Source: an uncultured Microbacteriaceae bacterium
Lineage (GTDB): Bacteria; Actinomycetota; Actinomycetes; Actinomycetales; Microbacteriaceae
Reading direction: 5' to 3'
NCBI GenBank assembly: GCA_946481135.1
Contig: CAMLMQ010000053.1
Location: 1-15,358 of the forward strand
Length of the DNA: 15,358 nucleotides
In this document: piece after piece, positions 1 to 7,149 of the stretch
Position numbering within the stretch: position 1 is the stretch's first letter
Layout of the letters: every line of letters starts with the position of its first letter
Translations under genes and position numbers: made by a program
The notes under the pieces: model-generated
What the model was told of the DNA's origin: nothing
The model's input: only the letters and a program-made list of their open reading frames with translations
The model's database searches: none

Positions 1-1616
1 ACGAGCTCTCCCGCGGGGAGCGCGACGCCGGTGCCGGCGAAGTTGGTGATCGACAGGAACCCGTCGCCGCGCCGGAACGCGAGCACGCCGGGACCGAGAT
101 CGAGGAAGGAGAGCGGGCCGTCGCCGAGGGCCGACTCGGTCCGCCGGATGCCGAGCGCAGCGCGGTACAGGGCGAGCATGCTCGTCGGGTCGGACTGCTC
201 CGCCTCCACCGAGTAGCGGCCCCAGTCGGCGGGCTGCGGCAACCACGGGTCGCCGCTCGCGTCGACCGGGCTGAAGCCGAACGGCGACCGGTCGCCCGAC
301 CACGGCAACGGCACGCGGCATCCGTCGCGACCGGGGTCGACTCCACCGGACCGGAAGTGCATCGGGTCCTGAAGCACGTCGCGCGGGAGGTCGACCTCGG
401 GGAGCCCCAGCTCGTCGCCCTGGAAGAGGTAGAGGCTGCCGGGGAGCGCGGCCGTGAGAAGCGCCGCGGCGCGTGCCCGCCGGGTTCCGAGTCGGAGGTC
501 GCTCGGCACGCCGAACCGCTTCGACGCGAAGGCGAACGACGTGTCCTCCCGCCCGTATCGCGTGACCGGACGGGTCACGTCGTGGTTGGAGAGCACCCAC
601 GTGCTCGGCGCCCGGACCGGTGCGTGCGCGGCGAGTGTCTGCTCGATCGACGCGCGCAACTCGTCGGCATCCCAGGGCCGGGCGAGGAAGTCGAAGTTGA
701 ACGCCGTGTGCATCTCGTCGGGGCGGAGGTACTTCACGAAGCGCTCGGTGTCGGGAAGCCACAGTTCGCCGACGAGCACCCGCGTGCCCGGGTAGGAGTC
801 GGCGATCGCCCGCCAGCCGCGGTAGATCTCGTGCAGCTCGTCGCGGTCGGTGTGCGGGTGCTCCCCGGGCGCTTCGTCGTCGGCGACCTCACGGAGGGAG
901 GGGTCCTTCACGAGCAGGGCCGCAGAGTCGATGCGCACGCCGGCGACGCCGCGATCGAACCAGAACCGCAAGATGTCCTCGTGCTCGCGGCGCACGTCGG
1001 GGTGGTTCCAGTTGAGGTCGGGCTGCTCGGGCGCGAAGAGGTGCAGGTACCACTGGCCGGGGGTGCCGTCGGGGTTGGTCGTGCGCGTCCAGGTCTCGCC
1101 GGCGAACGGCGAGACCCAGTGGTTCGGGATGCCGTCCCCGCCGTCGCCCGTGCCGTCGCGGAACCAGAACCGGTCGCGCTCGGGACTGCCGGGGGCGGCC
1201 GCGAGCGCGGCGCGGAACCACGGATGCTGGTCGGAGACGTGGTTGGGCACGATGTCGACGATCGTGCGGATGCCGAGGTCGAGCGCCTCCCGGATGAGCG
1301 CCTCGGCCTCCGCGAGGTCGCCGAAGTCGGGATGGATGGCGCGATAGTCGCTCACGTCGTAGCCCCCGTCGGCCAGCGGGCTCGCGTACCACGGCGTGAA
1401 CCAGATCGCGTCGATGCCGAGGTCGCGCAGGTAGCCGAGACGCGAGCGGACTCCGGCCAGGTCCCCCGTGCCGTCACCGTCGCCGTCGGCGAAGCTGCGC
1501 ACGTAGATCTGGTAGATGACGGCTGACCGCCACCACGCGGGGTCGTGGGTCGGGGGCACGGGCCGGACATCGGCCGTGACGGGGACGGGTGCGTCCACTC
1601 GGGTTTCCTCGCTCAT
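1..1616 (-). CDS. GH13 alpha-glucosidase (oligo-alpha-glucosidase), 3' end outside the window
   Basis: Hydrolyses terminal alpha-glucosidic bonds of short malto- or isomalto-oligosaccharides in the cytoplasm; no signal peptide is visible. The ATG at 1616 opens a frame that stays open to the left edge, showing 538 residues; relatives are usually about 550-570, so only a short tail is missing. The barrel begins with AWWRSAVIYQIYVRSFADG. GH13 region I is DIVPNHVSD. The nucleophile is Asp230 in GVRIDSAAL, the acid/base is Glu284 in VGELWLP, and the transition-state stabiliser is Asp346 in SNHDV. The GDELGLPEVDLP segment resembles actinobacterial GH13_30 alpha-glucosidases. The residue after the nucleophile is Ser, not the Val usual in strict oligo-1,6-glucosidases, so alpha-1,4 activity or mixed activity is plausible. 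It follows a LacI gene on the same strand by 98 bases, with a promoter and repeats between. Family is certain; exact linkage preference is not. Confidence 0.93.
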   Translation of the reverse strand, partial: MSEETRVDAPVPVTADVRPVPPTHDPAWWRSAVIYQIYVRSFADGDGDGTGDLAGVRSRLGYLRDLGIDAIWFTPWYASPLADGGYDVSDYRAIHPDFGDLAEAEALIREALDLGIRTIVDIVPNHVSDQHPWFRAALAAAPGSPERDRFWFRDGTGDGGDGIPNHWVSPFAGETWTRTTNPDGTPGQWYLHLFAPEQPDLNWNHPDVRREHEDILRFWFDRGVAGVRIDSAALLVKDPSLREVADDEAPGEHPHTDRDELHEIYRGWRAIADSYPGTRVLVGELWLPDTERFVKYLRPDEMHTAFNFDFLARPWDADELRASIEQTLAAHAPVRAPSTWVLSNHDVTRPVTRYGREDTSFAFASKRFGVPSDLRLGTRRARAAALLTAALPGSLYLFQGDELGLPEVDLPRDVLQDPMHFRSGGVDPGRDGCRVPLPWSGDRSPFGFSPVDASGDPWLPQPADWGRYSVEAEQSDPTSMLALYRAALGIRRTESALGDGPLSFLDLGPGVLAFRRGDGFLSITNFAGTGVALPAGEL

Positions 1617-1646
1617 CGAGTCGACGCGTCCACGCCGACGACTCGA

Positions 1647-1675
1647 AATGTAGCTATCCCGACAGAATGATGCAA
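1647..1675 (-). promoter_or_regulatory. Predicted promoter of the GH13 alpha-glucosidase gene
   Basis: Read on the minus strand, a -35 box TTGCAT (1675-1670) is followed by a 17-base spacer and a -10 box TACATT (1652-1647). This would give a leader of roughly 25 bases before the ATG at 1616. No good Shine-Dalgarno sequence is visible in that leader. The -35 box sits inside a TCTTGCA element, a variant of the repeats just upstream, so a bound repressor could block RNA polymerase. This is pattern matching only. Confidence 0.5.
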
Positions 1676-1696
1676 GAACTAAACAAGCAACGAAAA

Positions 1697-1713
1697 TCTT
1701 GCGGAGTCTTGCG
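1697..1713 (-). promoter_or_regulatory. Tandem CGCAAGA direct repeat, putative LacI-family operator
   Basis: On the minus strand two copies of CGCAAGA (1713-1707 and 1703-1697) are spaced 10 bases start to start, so they face the same side of the helix. They lie between the lacI stop and the alpha-glucosidase promoter. The same arrangement recurs at 2741-2758, and a further TGCAAGA lies at 1671-1677 over the -35 box in opposite orientation. From memory, MalR/Reg1-type LacI regulators of Streptomyces act through CTTGCAG-like direct repeats near amylase genes, which fits. Confidence 0.5.
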
Positions 1714-1714
1714 G

Positions 1715-2728
1715 TCAGTCGCGGGGCGCGACACGTCCGGTCGACCCGCGCACCACCAGTTCGGGCTCGAAGAGGTACTCCTCGGCGGCGACCCGCGAAC
1801 CGGCGAGCTGGGACACGAGCATCTCGATCACCATGCGCCCCATCGGCTCGATCGGCTGCCGCACCGTCGTGAGCGCCGGGTCGGTGCTGTTCATGAGGGC
1901 GGAGTCGTCGAAGCCGACGACGGAGACGTCGTCCGGGACCGCCAGCCCCGCCCGTCGCACGGCACGGATCGCCCCGAGCGCGAGCGGATCGGATGCGCAG
2001 ATCACGGCGGTGACGCCCTCGCCGAGGAGGCGCGTGGTCGAGGCCTGTCCGGCCTCCAGGTTGTAGTGCGAGTGCGCGACCCGCGAGTCGGGCAGCGGCA
2101 CCCCGCTCGAGGCCGCGAGCCGCCGCGCGGCGTCGAGCTTGCGTCGCGACGGCAGGTGGTCCTCGGGACCGAGGACGAGGCCGATCTCGCGGTGACCGAG
2201 TTGGACGAGGTGATTCCAGGCGAGCTCGACCGCGACGGCGTCGTCGGTCGAGACGGTGGGGAATCGGAGCCCCGGGACCGGTGCGTTGACGAGCACCGTC
2301 GGAAGCCGCAGCTCGGCGAGGCGGTGATAGTGGTCGTGGGGCGCATCCTCCTGCGTGTACAGCCCGCCGACGAACACCATGCCGGAGACCTGCTGCTGCA
2401 AGAGGAGTTCGACGTAGTCGGCTTCGCCGATCCCCCCGGCGGCCTGGGTGCAGAGCACCGGCGTGAAGCCGTTCTGCGCGAGGCCCCCGCCGACGACCTC
2501 GCCGAAGGCCGGGAAGATCGGGTTGTGCAGTTCGGGCAGGAAGAGCCCGACGAGGCGGGCGCGGTCACCGCGCAGCTTGCTCGGGCGCTCGTATCCGAGC
2601 ACGTCCAGGGCGGTGAGCACCGTCTGCCGGGTCGCGTCGCTCACGCCGGGCTTGCCGTTGAGCACGCGGCTCACGGTCGCCTCGCTCACACCGACCTGCC
2701 TCGCCACCTCGGCCAATCGTCGGGACAT
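1715..2728 (-). CDS. LacI-family transcriptional regulator (MalR-like by context)
   Basis: A 337-residue sugar-responsive DNA-binding regulator, normal length for LacI/GalR. The start is the ATG at 2728, because the helix-turn-helix begins directly after it: RLAEVARQVGVSEATVSRVL lies at residues 4-23, where family members have it. The open frame continues 30 codons upstream, but with no family-like sequence. A hinge (about 46-56) precedes the periplasmic-binding-like effector domain from about residue 58, with the family segments LFLPELHNPIFP, ICASDPLALGAIRA and VVGFDDSALMNSTDPALTTVRQP. It is followed by the alpha-glucosidase gene on the same strand and is divergent from the oxidoreductase/GH13 pair. 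Identical direct repeats sit 13 bases upstream of its own start and downstream of its stop, pointing to autoregulation and control of both neighbours. The ligand, probably a malto- or isomalto-oligosaccharide, is inferred. Confidence 0.92.
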   Translation of the reverse strand: MSRRLAEVARQVGVSEATVSRVLNGKPGVSDATRQTVLTALDVLGYERPSKLRGDRARLVGLFLPELHNPIFPAFGEVVGGGLAQNGFTPVLCTQAAGGIGEADYVELLLQQQVSGMVFVGGLYTQEDAPHDHYHRLAELRLPTVLVNAPVPGLRFPTVSTDDAVAVELAWNHLVQLGHREIGLVLGPEDHLPSRRKLDAARRLAASSGVPLPDSRVAHSHYNLEAGQASTTRLLGEGVTAVICASDPLALGAIRAVRRAGLAVPDDVSVVGFDDSALMNSTDPALTTVRQPIEPMGRMVIEMLVSQLAGSRVAAEEYLFEPELVVRGSTGRVAPRD

Positions 2729-2740
2729 GGCGAAGATCGT

Positions 2741-2758
2741 ACGCAAGATCACGCAAGA
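2741..2758 (+). promoter_or_regulatory. Tandem ACGCAAGA direct repeat in the lacI/oxidoreductase divergent gap
   Basis: Two copies of ACGCAAGA at 2741-2748 and 2751-2758 have a 10-base period and match the pair at 1697-1713. They lie 13-30 bases upstream of the lacI ATG. In this 104-base gap a TTGACC at 2791-2786 on the minus strand could be a -35 for lacI, but no convincing -10 follows. I could not assign a plus-strand promoter for the oxidoreductase. Confidence 0.5.
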
Positions 2759-2832
2759 ATTCGACAGGATGCCGACATCCCGGCGGGTCAAGACCCTTCT
2801 GCCCCGCACGGAAAGCACGCATCGTCGACAGG

Positions 2833-3804
2833 GTGACTCTGCTGGGATATCACTGCTCGCACGAGAACGTCCCGCCCGACGCCCTCCTCGCCGCCGTCCA
2901 GGCGGCCGAGCGGGTCGGGTTCGACGCCGCGATGTGCTCCGACCACCTCGCCCCGTGGGGCGAGCGGCAGGGCGAGTCCGGGTTCGCCTGGAGCTGGCTC
3001 GGGGCGGCGCTCGCGACGACGCGCTTCACACTCGGCGTCGTCAACGCGCCCGGCCAGCGGTACCACCCGGCGATCGTCGCGCAGGCGATCGCCACGCTCG
3101 GCGTCATGTTCCCCGGTCGGTTCTGGGCCGCGCTCGGCAGCGGTGAGGCGATGAACGAGCACGTCACGGGCGAGGAGTGGCCGCCCAAGCCCGTGCGCGA
3201 GGATCGGCTCGACGAGACGGTCGAGGTCATCCGCGACCTGCTCGACGGCGAGGAGGTGACGCGCGACGGTCTCGTGCGGGTGCACCGCGCGAAGGTGTGG
3301 AGCCTGCCCGACGTGCCCCCGCGCCTCGTCGGAGCGGCCGTGACGGCCGAGACCGCGGAGCGGGTCGCCGCGTGGGCGGACGGCCTCATCACCGTCGTGG
3401 GCTCCCCCGACGACATGCGGCGCGTCATCGGCGCCTACCGGGATGCGGGCGGCCAGGGTCCGTGCGTCGTGCAGGCCCACCTCTCGTGGGCCCCGACCGA
3501 CGCCGAGGCGATCGCGATCGCGATGGACCAGTGGCGCCACGGACCCGCCGTCGCGCCGCCCGAGCTCTGGGACATCGCCGACCCCGCGGAGTTCGACATC
3601 CGCGCCGCAGCCGTCGGCGAGGATGCGGTGCGCGCGTCGGTGCTCGTCGACCACGAGCCCGGGAGGCTCGCCGAGCGCCTCGGGGCGATCGTCGAGGCCG
3701 GCTTCGACGGCCTCTACCTCCACCACGTCGGGCGCGACCAGGCGCCGTTCCTCGGGATGGCGGGCACCGACCTCCTGCCCGCGCTGCGCGAGGCGACGGC
3801 GTGA
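2833..3804 (+). CDS. LLM-class flavin-dependent oxidoreductase (TIGR03885-like)
   Basis: A 323-residue protein of the luciferase-like monooxygenase fold. The N-terminus LLGYHCSHENVPPDALL, the SDHLAPWG motif near residue 37 and GSGEAMNEH near residue 98 match the branch related to F420-dependent glucose-6-phosphate dehydrogenase. From memory it best fits the TIGR03885 subgroup, described as probably using ordinary flavin instead of F420. The start is the GTG at 2833: the family N-terminus follows immediately, although only an AGG touching the start serves as a ribosome site. Its TGA overlaps the GTG of the next gene by four bases, so it is translationally coupled to the TreS-like GH13 enzyme. 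A role in oxidising a sugar or sugar derivative is suggested only by that pairing; substrate and cofactor are unknown. Confidence 0.87.
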   Translation: MTLLGYHCSHENVPPDALLAAVQAAERVGFDAAMCSDHLAPWGERQGESGFAWSWLGAALATTRFTLGVVNAPGQRYHPAIVAQAIATLGVMFPGRFWAALGSGEAMNEHVTGEEWPPKPVREDRLDETVEVIRDLLDGEEVTRDGLVRVHRAKVWSLPDVPPRLVGAAVTAETAERVAAWADGLITVVGSPDDMRRVIGAYRDAGGQGPCVVQAHLSWAPTDAEAIAIAMDQWRHGPAVAPPELWDIADPAEFDIRAAAVGEDAVRASVLVDHEPGRLAERLGAIVEAGFDGLYLHHVGRDQAPFLGMAGTDLLPALREATA

Positions 3805-5459
3805 GGATCACCGACACGAGCGACCTGTGGTGGAAGAACGCCGTCATCTACTGCCTCGACGTCGAGAACTACCTCGACGACGACGGGGACGGCGTCGGAG
3901 ACTTTGCCGGCCTCGCCCGCCGCATCGACTACCTCGCCGACCTCGGCGTCACGTGCCTCTGGCTCATGCCGTTCTACCCCTCCCCCGGCCGCGACGACGG
4001 GTACGACGTGGCGGACTTCTACGGGGTCGACCCTCGGCTCGGCACCCTCGGCGACTTCGTCGAGGTGGTGCGCACCGCCCGCGACCGCGGCATCCGGGTC
4101 ATGATCGACCTCGTCGTCAACCACACCTCCGACAAGCACCCGTGGTTCCGCGAGTCGCGCAAGAGCGTCGACAACCCGTACCGCGACTTCTACATCTGGC
4201 GGAAGGAGAAGCCGAAGGAGAACGGCCCGACGATCTTCCCGGGCGAAGAGGCGAGCATGTGGGAACTCGACGAGAAGACCGGAGAGTATTTCCTCCATTC
4301 GTTCTACCGCCACCAGCCCGACCTCAACATGGCGAACCCGAAGGTGCGCGACGAGATCGCGAAGGCGATCGGGTTCTGGCTCGAGCTCGGCATCTGCGGC
4401 TTCCGGGTGGATGCGGTGCCGTACCTGGTCGAGCCCAAGGAGGAGTCTCCACTCGGCGACTCGCACGAGTTCCTCCGCGACCTCCGCCGATTCCTCCAGC
4501 GACGGTCGAGCGAGGCGATCATGCTCGGAGAGGCGAACCTCCCCTACGAGGAGCAGCTGGAGTACTTCGGCGGGCCGGAGGGGTCGGAGCTCAGCATGCA
4601 GTTCGACTTCCTCGCCAACCAGGCGATGTACCTGGCGCTCGCCCGGCGCGACCCCGCGCCGCTCGTCGAGATGCTGCAGCGACGCCCCGAGATCGCCCGC
4701 GAGTCGCAGTTCGCCAACTTCGTCCGCAACCACGACGAGCTCACGCTCGACAAGCTGAGCGACGGCGAACGCGAGGAGGTGTTCGCCGCCTTCGGCCCCG
4801 AGGAGCGGCATCGCATCTACGACCGCGGCATCCGTCGGCGCCTGCCCGGGATGCTGCAGGGCGATCCCCGCCGCATCGAGATGGTCTACAGCCTGCTGCT
4901 GTCGCTCCCCGGTACCCCCGTGCTGTTCTACGGCGAGGAGATCGGGATGGGTGAGAACCTCGATCTGCACGGACGCACCTCGGTGCGCACGCCGATGCAG
5001 TGGGATGCCACCCGCAACGGCGGGTTCTCGACGGCACGCCCGTCGCACCTGGTCGCGGCGCCCCCCTCGGACGGCTATGCCCCGGCGCACGTCAACGTCA
5101 TCGCCCAGCGCAGCGACGAGGGGTCGCTGCTGCAGCATGTGCGCCGTCTCATCATGCGGCGTCGGGCCTCGGCCGAGATCGGGTGGGGTGAGTTCGAGGT
5201 GCTCGATCAGGACCAGCCGTCGGTGCTCGCGCATTCGATGCGCAACGGGCTGGGACGGTTCGTCGCGCTCCACAACTTCGCCGAGCATCCCGTGACCGTG
5301 ACGCTCACCCTGCGCGACGAGGACCACGACGTCGTGCTCGTCGACCTGCTCGGGCCTGAGCGCATCCCGCTCGACGCGTCGTCGGTGTCGTTCGAGCTCG
5401 ACGCCTACGGCTACCGCTGGCTGCGCGTCGGCCGACCCGGGGACGGCCGACTGGGGTGA
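3801..5459 (+). CDS. GH13 trehalose-synthase-like alpha-glucan enzyme
   Basis: A 552-residue cytoplasmic GH13 protein most like the trehalose synthase (TreS, maltose/trehalose isomerase) group. It starts at the GTG at 3801, inside the stop of the preceding gene; the open frame continues upstream but is only a shadow of that gene. The barrel begins WWKNAVIYCLDVENYLDDDG. Region I is DLVVNHTSDKHPWF. The nucleophile is Asp204 in GFRVDAVPYL, the acid/base is Glu244 in LGEANLP, and the third acid is Asp312 in RNHDELTL. GEEIGMGENL and VRTPMQWDATRNGGFS are also TreS-like. It is somewhat shorter than mycobacterial TreS, and the usual VRAF segment of strand 1 is replaced by DVENYLD, so it belongs to a divergent clade whose reaction may be isomerisation or hydrolysis. 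The stop codon lies four bases from the stop of the convergent membrane-protein gene, leaving no room for a separate terminator. Confidence 0.85.
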   Translation: MRITDTSDLWWKNAVIYCLDVENYLDDDGDGVGDFAGLARRIDYLADLGVTCLWLMPFYPSPGRDDGYDVADFYGVDPRLGTLGDFVEVVRTARDRGIRVMIDLVVNHTSDKHPWFRESRKSVDNPYRDFYIWRKEKPKENGPTIFPGEEASMWELDEKTGEYFLHSFYRHQPDLNMANPKVRDEIAKAIGFWLELGICGFRVDAVPYLVEPKEESPLGDSHEFLRDLRRFLQRRSSEAIMLGEANLPYEEQLEYFGGPEGSELSMQFDFLANQAMYLALARRDPAPLVEMLQRRPEIARESQFANFVRNHDELTLDKLSDGEREEVFAAFGPEERHRIYDRGIRRRLPGMLQGDPRRIEMVYSLLLSLPGTPVLFYGEEIGMGENLDLHGRTSVRTPMQWDATRNGGFSTARPSHLVAAPPSDGYAPAHVNVIAQRSDEGSLLQHVRRLIMRRRASAEIGWGEFEVLDQDQPSVLAHSMRNGLGRFVALHNFAEHPVTVTLTLRDEDHDVVLVDLLGPERIPLDASSVSFELDAYGYRWLRVGRPGDGRLG

Positions 5460-5463
5460 GCCG

Positions 5464-7113
5464 TCAGTCGATCGTGATGGCGTCGGGCTGGTCGCCCTGC
5501 TCCTTCTCGGGTGGGAGCGGTTTGCGTTTCAGCATCCTCGCGTTGACCGCCCAGACGACCACGGCGACGATCGCGTAGGCGCCGAAGAGCACGAGCCAGC
5601 GCACGAAGTCGCCGGGGATCTCGCCCCACGCTTTCGGGATCGTGAGCAGCACGAGCATGAACGCCGCGAGGCCGACCGCGTAGGACGCGCCCCACGCGAC
5701 CTTCCGCCAGCCGAAGAGCTTCGCGCCGTCGAGGTTGCCGAGCGGCAGCAGCGACAGCGGGAGGGTCGAGACGCCCTTCACCGTCACGCCGGCGAGGAAC
5801 TCCACGAGGAACACGTACGCGAAGTTCTCGATCGGCACCGGCGCGAGCAGGGAATACGCCACCCAGGCGACGAGGGCGAGCGCGAGCCCGAAGGCCGATC
5901 CGACGATCGTCACGATCGCGCTGCGGGCCGCCTGCAGCGTCGTCGCATACGCGATGCCCGCGACGAGACCGAAGATGACGCCGGGCTCGAGCCCGAGCAG
6001 CCGCGCGACGACCACGGCGACGATGACGAGCAGCAGCGACCCCCAGCGGAACCGCAGGTAGGGCTGCGAGTCGGGTTGGAGGCGCGTCGCGACCCGACGC
6101 ACGATCCCCCACGCGGCGAGGTTGAACAGCAGGAACGACAGGAACAGGGTCACGACGAGCCGCAGCGACATCGGATTCCAGCCGAAGTCGGGATCCACGA
6201 AGGCGCCGAGGATCGCCGCGAGCGCGAATCCGGGCCACATGAGCCAGCCGGGCAGTCCCGAGCGGCGGATGGCGGTGTCGGTGTCGGAAGCCGATTCGGC
6301 CGGTCGGCGGCGGAACCGGGTCGTCACGGCGTGCACGAGCGCCTGATAACGCGAGCCGACGACCGAGTTGAGCAGCGCCGACGGCCACCCGACGACGAGC
6401 ATCAGCATCACCGATCCGGCACCGATCACCGCCCACTGCCCCGGCGTCGGGATCTTGTCCTGGATCGTCGGAAGCCCGCTCAACGTCGACGGGTCGCCGA
6501 GGCCGGTCGCGCTCCCGAAGGGTTCGGTGAGGATGACGTTGACGAGCAGCGTCGGGCGGCCACGGATGTCGGCCGTGGGCGGCGACACCTCGCCGTCGCT
6601 CCAGCGGAACTCGTAGATGTTCGACCCCGGTGTCGAGGGCGGCGGGACGTCGAGCGGATTGCTGAAGCGCGCGTTGACGAACGTCGGTTCGGGATCGAGT
6701 GCGGCGAGACCCTGGGCGTCGAGTTCCGTCGTACTGGTCACGTCGCCGCCGTTGTCGACGATGTTGATGTCGCCCGGCTCCATGTAGCCCGCATCCTCGA
6801 GCGCGCGGAACACGGTGACGAGCTCGTCGAACGTGAGGTCGACGTAGAGCAGCAGATACTGCACCGACCGGATGTAGCCGCCCTGGCTGTCGAGCGTCTC
6901 GTCGAAGACGGCGTCGCCGGCGCGGATCGCGCAGTCCCAGGGCGTGGCGCCGCGCAGCGGAGGCGGCACGAAGCGCCGATCCGGCTCGAAGTACTCGTAC
7001 GACCCCTCCGTGTAGCCGTTGCCGGCACAGTCCGCCTCGTCGGCGTGTGCGACCGCGGGCATCCCGACCACCGACAGCACCGCGAGCACGGTCGCGGCGA
7101 CCCAGCGCCTCAT
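5464..7113 (-). CDS. Exported polytopic membrane protein of unknown function
   Basis: I do not recognise an assigned function. The 549-residue protein starts with RRWVAATVLAVLSVVG and an AVAHA cleavage-type site, a Sec signal peptide. About 200 extracytoplasmic residues follow, with two Cys near positions 29 and 60 and a Pro-rich segment near 155-165. About nine hydrophobic segments then fill residues 227-523, and a charged cytoplasmic tail ends the protein. A segment near 447-468 reads VKGVSTLPLSLLPLGNLDG; the LPLxxLDG part recalls the second conserved region of M50 site-2 proteases, but no HExxH is present, so proteolysis is not supported. I chose the ATG at 7113; a TTG three codons upstream is also possible, and neither has a clear ribosome site. 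It lies 36 bases after the GH66 gene on the same strand and may be the last gene of that operon. Confidence 0.8.
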   Translation of the reverse strand: MRRWVAATVLAVLSVVGMPAVAHADEADCAGNGYTEGSYEYFEPDRRFVPPPLRGATPWDCAIRAGDAVFDETLDSQGGYIRSVQYLLLYVDLTFDELVTVFRALEDAGYMEPGDINIVDNGGDVTSTTELDAQGLAALDPEPTFVNARFSNPLDVPPPSTPGSNIYEFRWSDGEVSPPTADIRGRPTLLVNVILTEPFGSATGLGDPSTLSGLPTIQDKIPTPGQWAVIGAGSVMLMLVVGWPSALLNSVVGSRYQALVHAVTTRFRRRPAESASDTDTAIRRSGLPGWLMWPGFALAAILGAFVDPDFGWNPMSLRLVVTLFLSFLLFNLAAWGIVRRVATRLQPDSQPYLRFRWGSLLLVIVAVVVARLLGLEPGVIFGLVAGIAYATTLQAARSAIVTIVGSAFGLALALVAWVAYSLLAPVPIENFAYVFLVEFLAGVTVKGVSTLPLSLLPLGNLDGAKLFGWRKVAWGASYAVGLAAFMLVLLTIPKAWGEIPGDFVRWLVLFGAYAIVAVVVWAVNARMLKRKPLPPEKEQGDQPDAITID

Positions 7114-7149
7114 GGCGCTCAATGTAGTGGTTCGGGTGCAGCTCCGGAA

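Noticed and set aside
357..1526. 389-codon plus-strand frame opposite the alpha-glucosidase
   Set aside because: Antisense shadow; the minus strand carries intact GH13 catalytic regions throughout.
6..1616. Broken or frameshifted alpha-glucosidase at the left edge
   Set aside because: The frame is open and in register from 1616 to the edge with all GH13 motifs in order; it is only cut by the window.
2729..2818. Longer lacI start at 2818 adding 30 residues
   Set aside because: The added residues have no family resemblance, and the helix-turn-helix sits at the normal distance from the ATG at 2728.
3714..5327. 537-codon minus-strand frame opposite the TreS-like gene
   Set aside because: Mirror frame of a gene with full GH13 catalytic motifs; no independent start signal or domain.
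5455..5470. Terminator between the convergent TreS-like and membrane-protein genes
   Set aside because: Only four bases separate the stop codons, and no GC hairpin with a T run is visible.
5770..5800. M50 site-2 protease call for the membrane protein
   Set aside because: The LPLxxLDG-like segment is present, but no HExxH zinc motif occurs anywhere in the protein.
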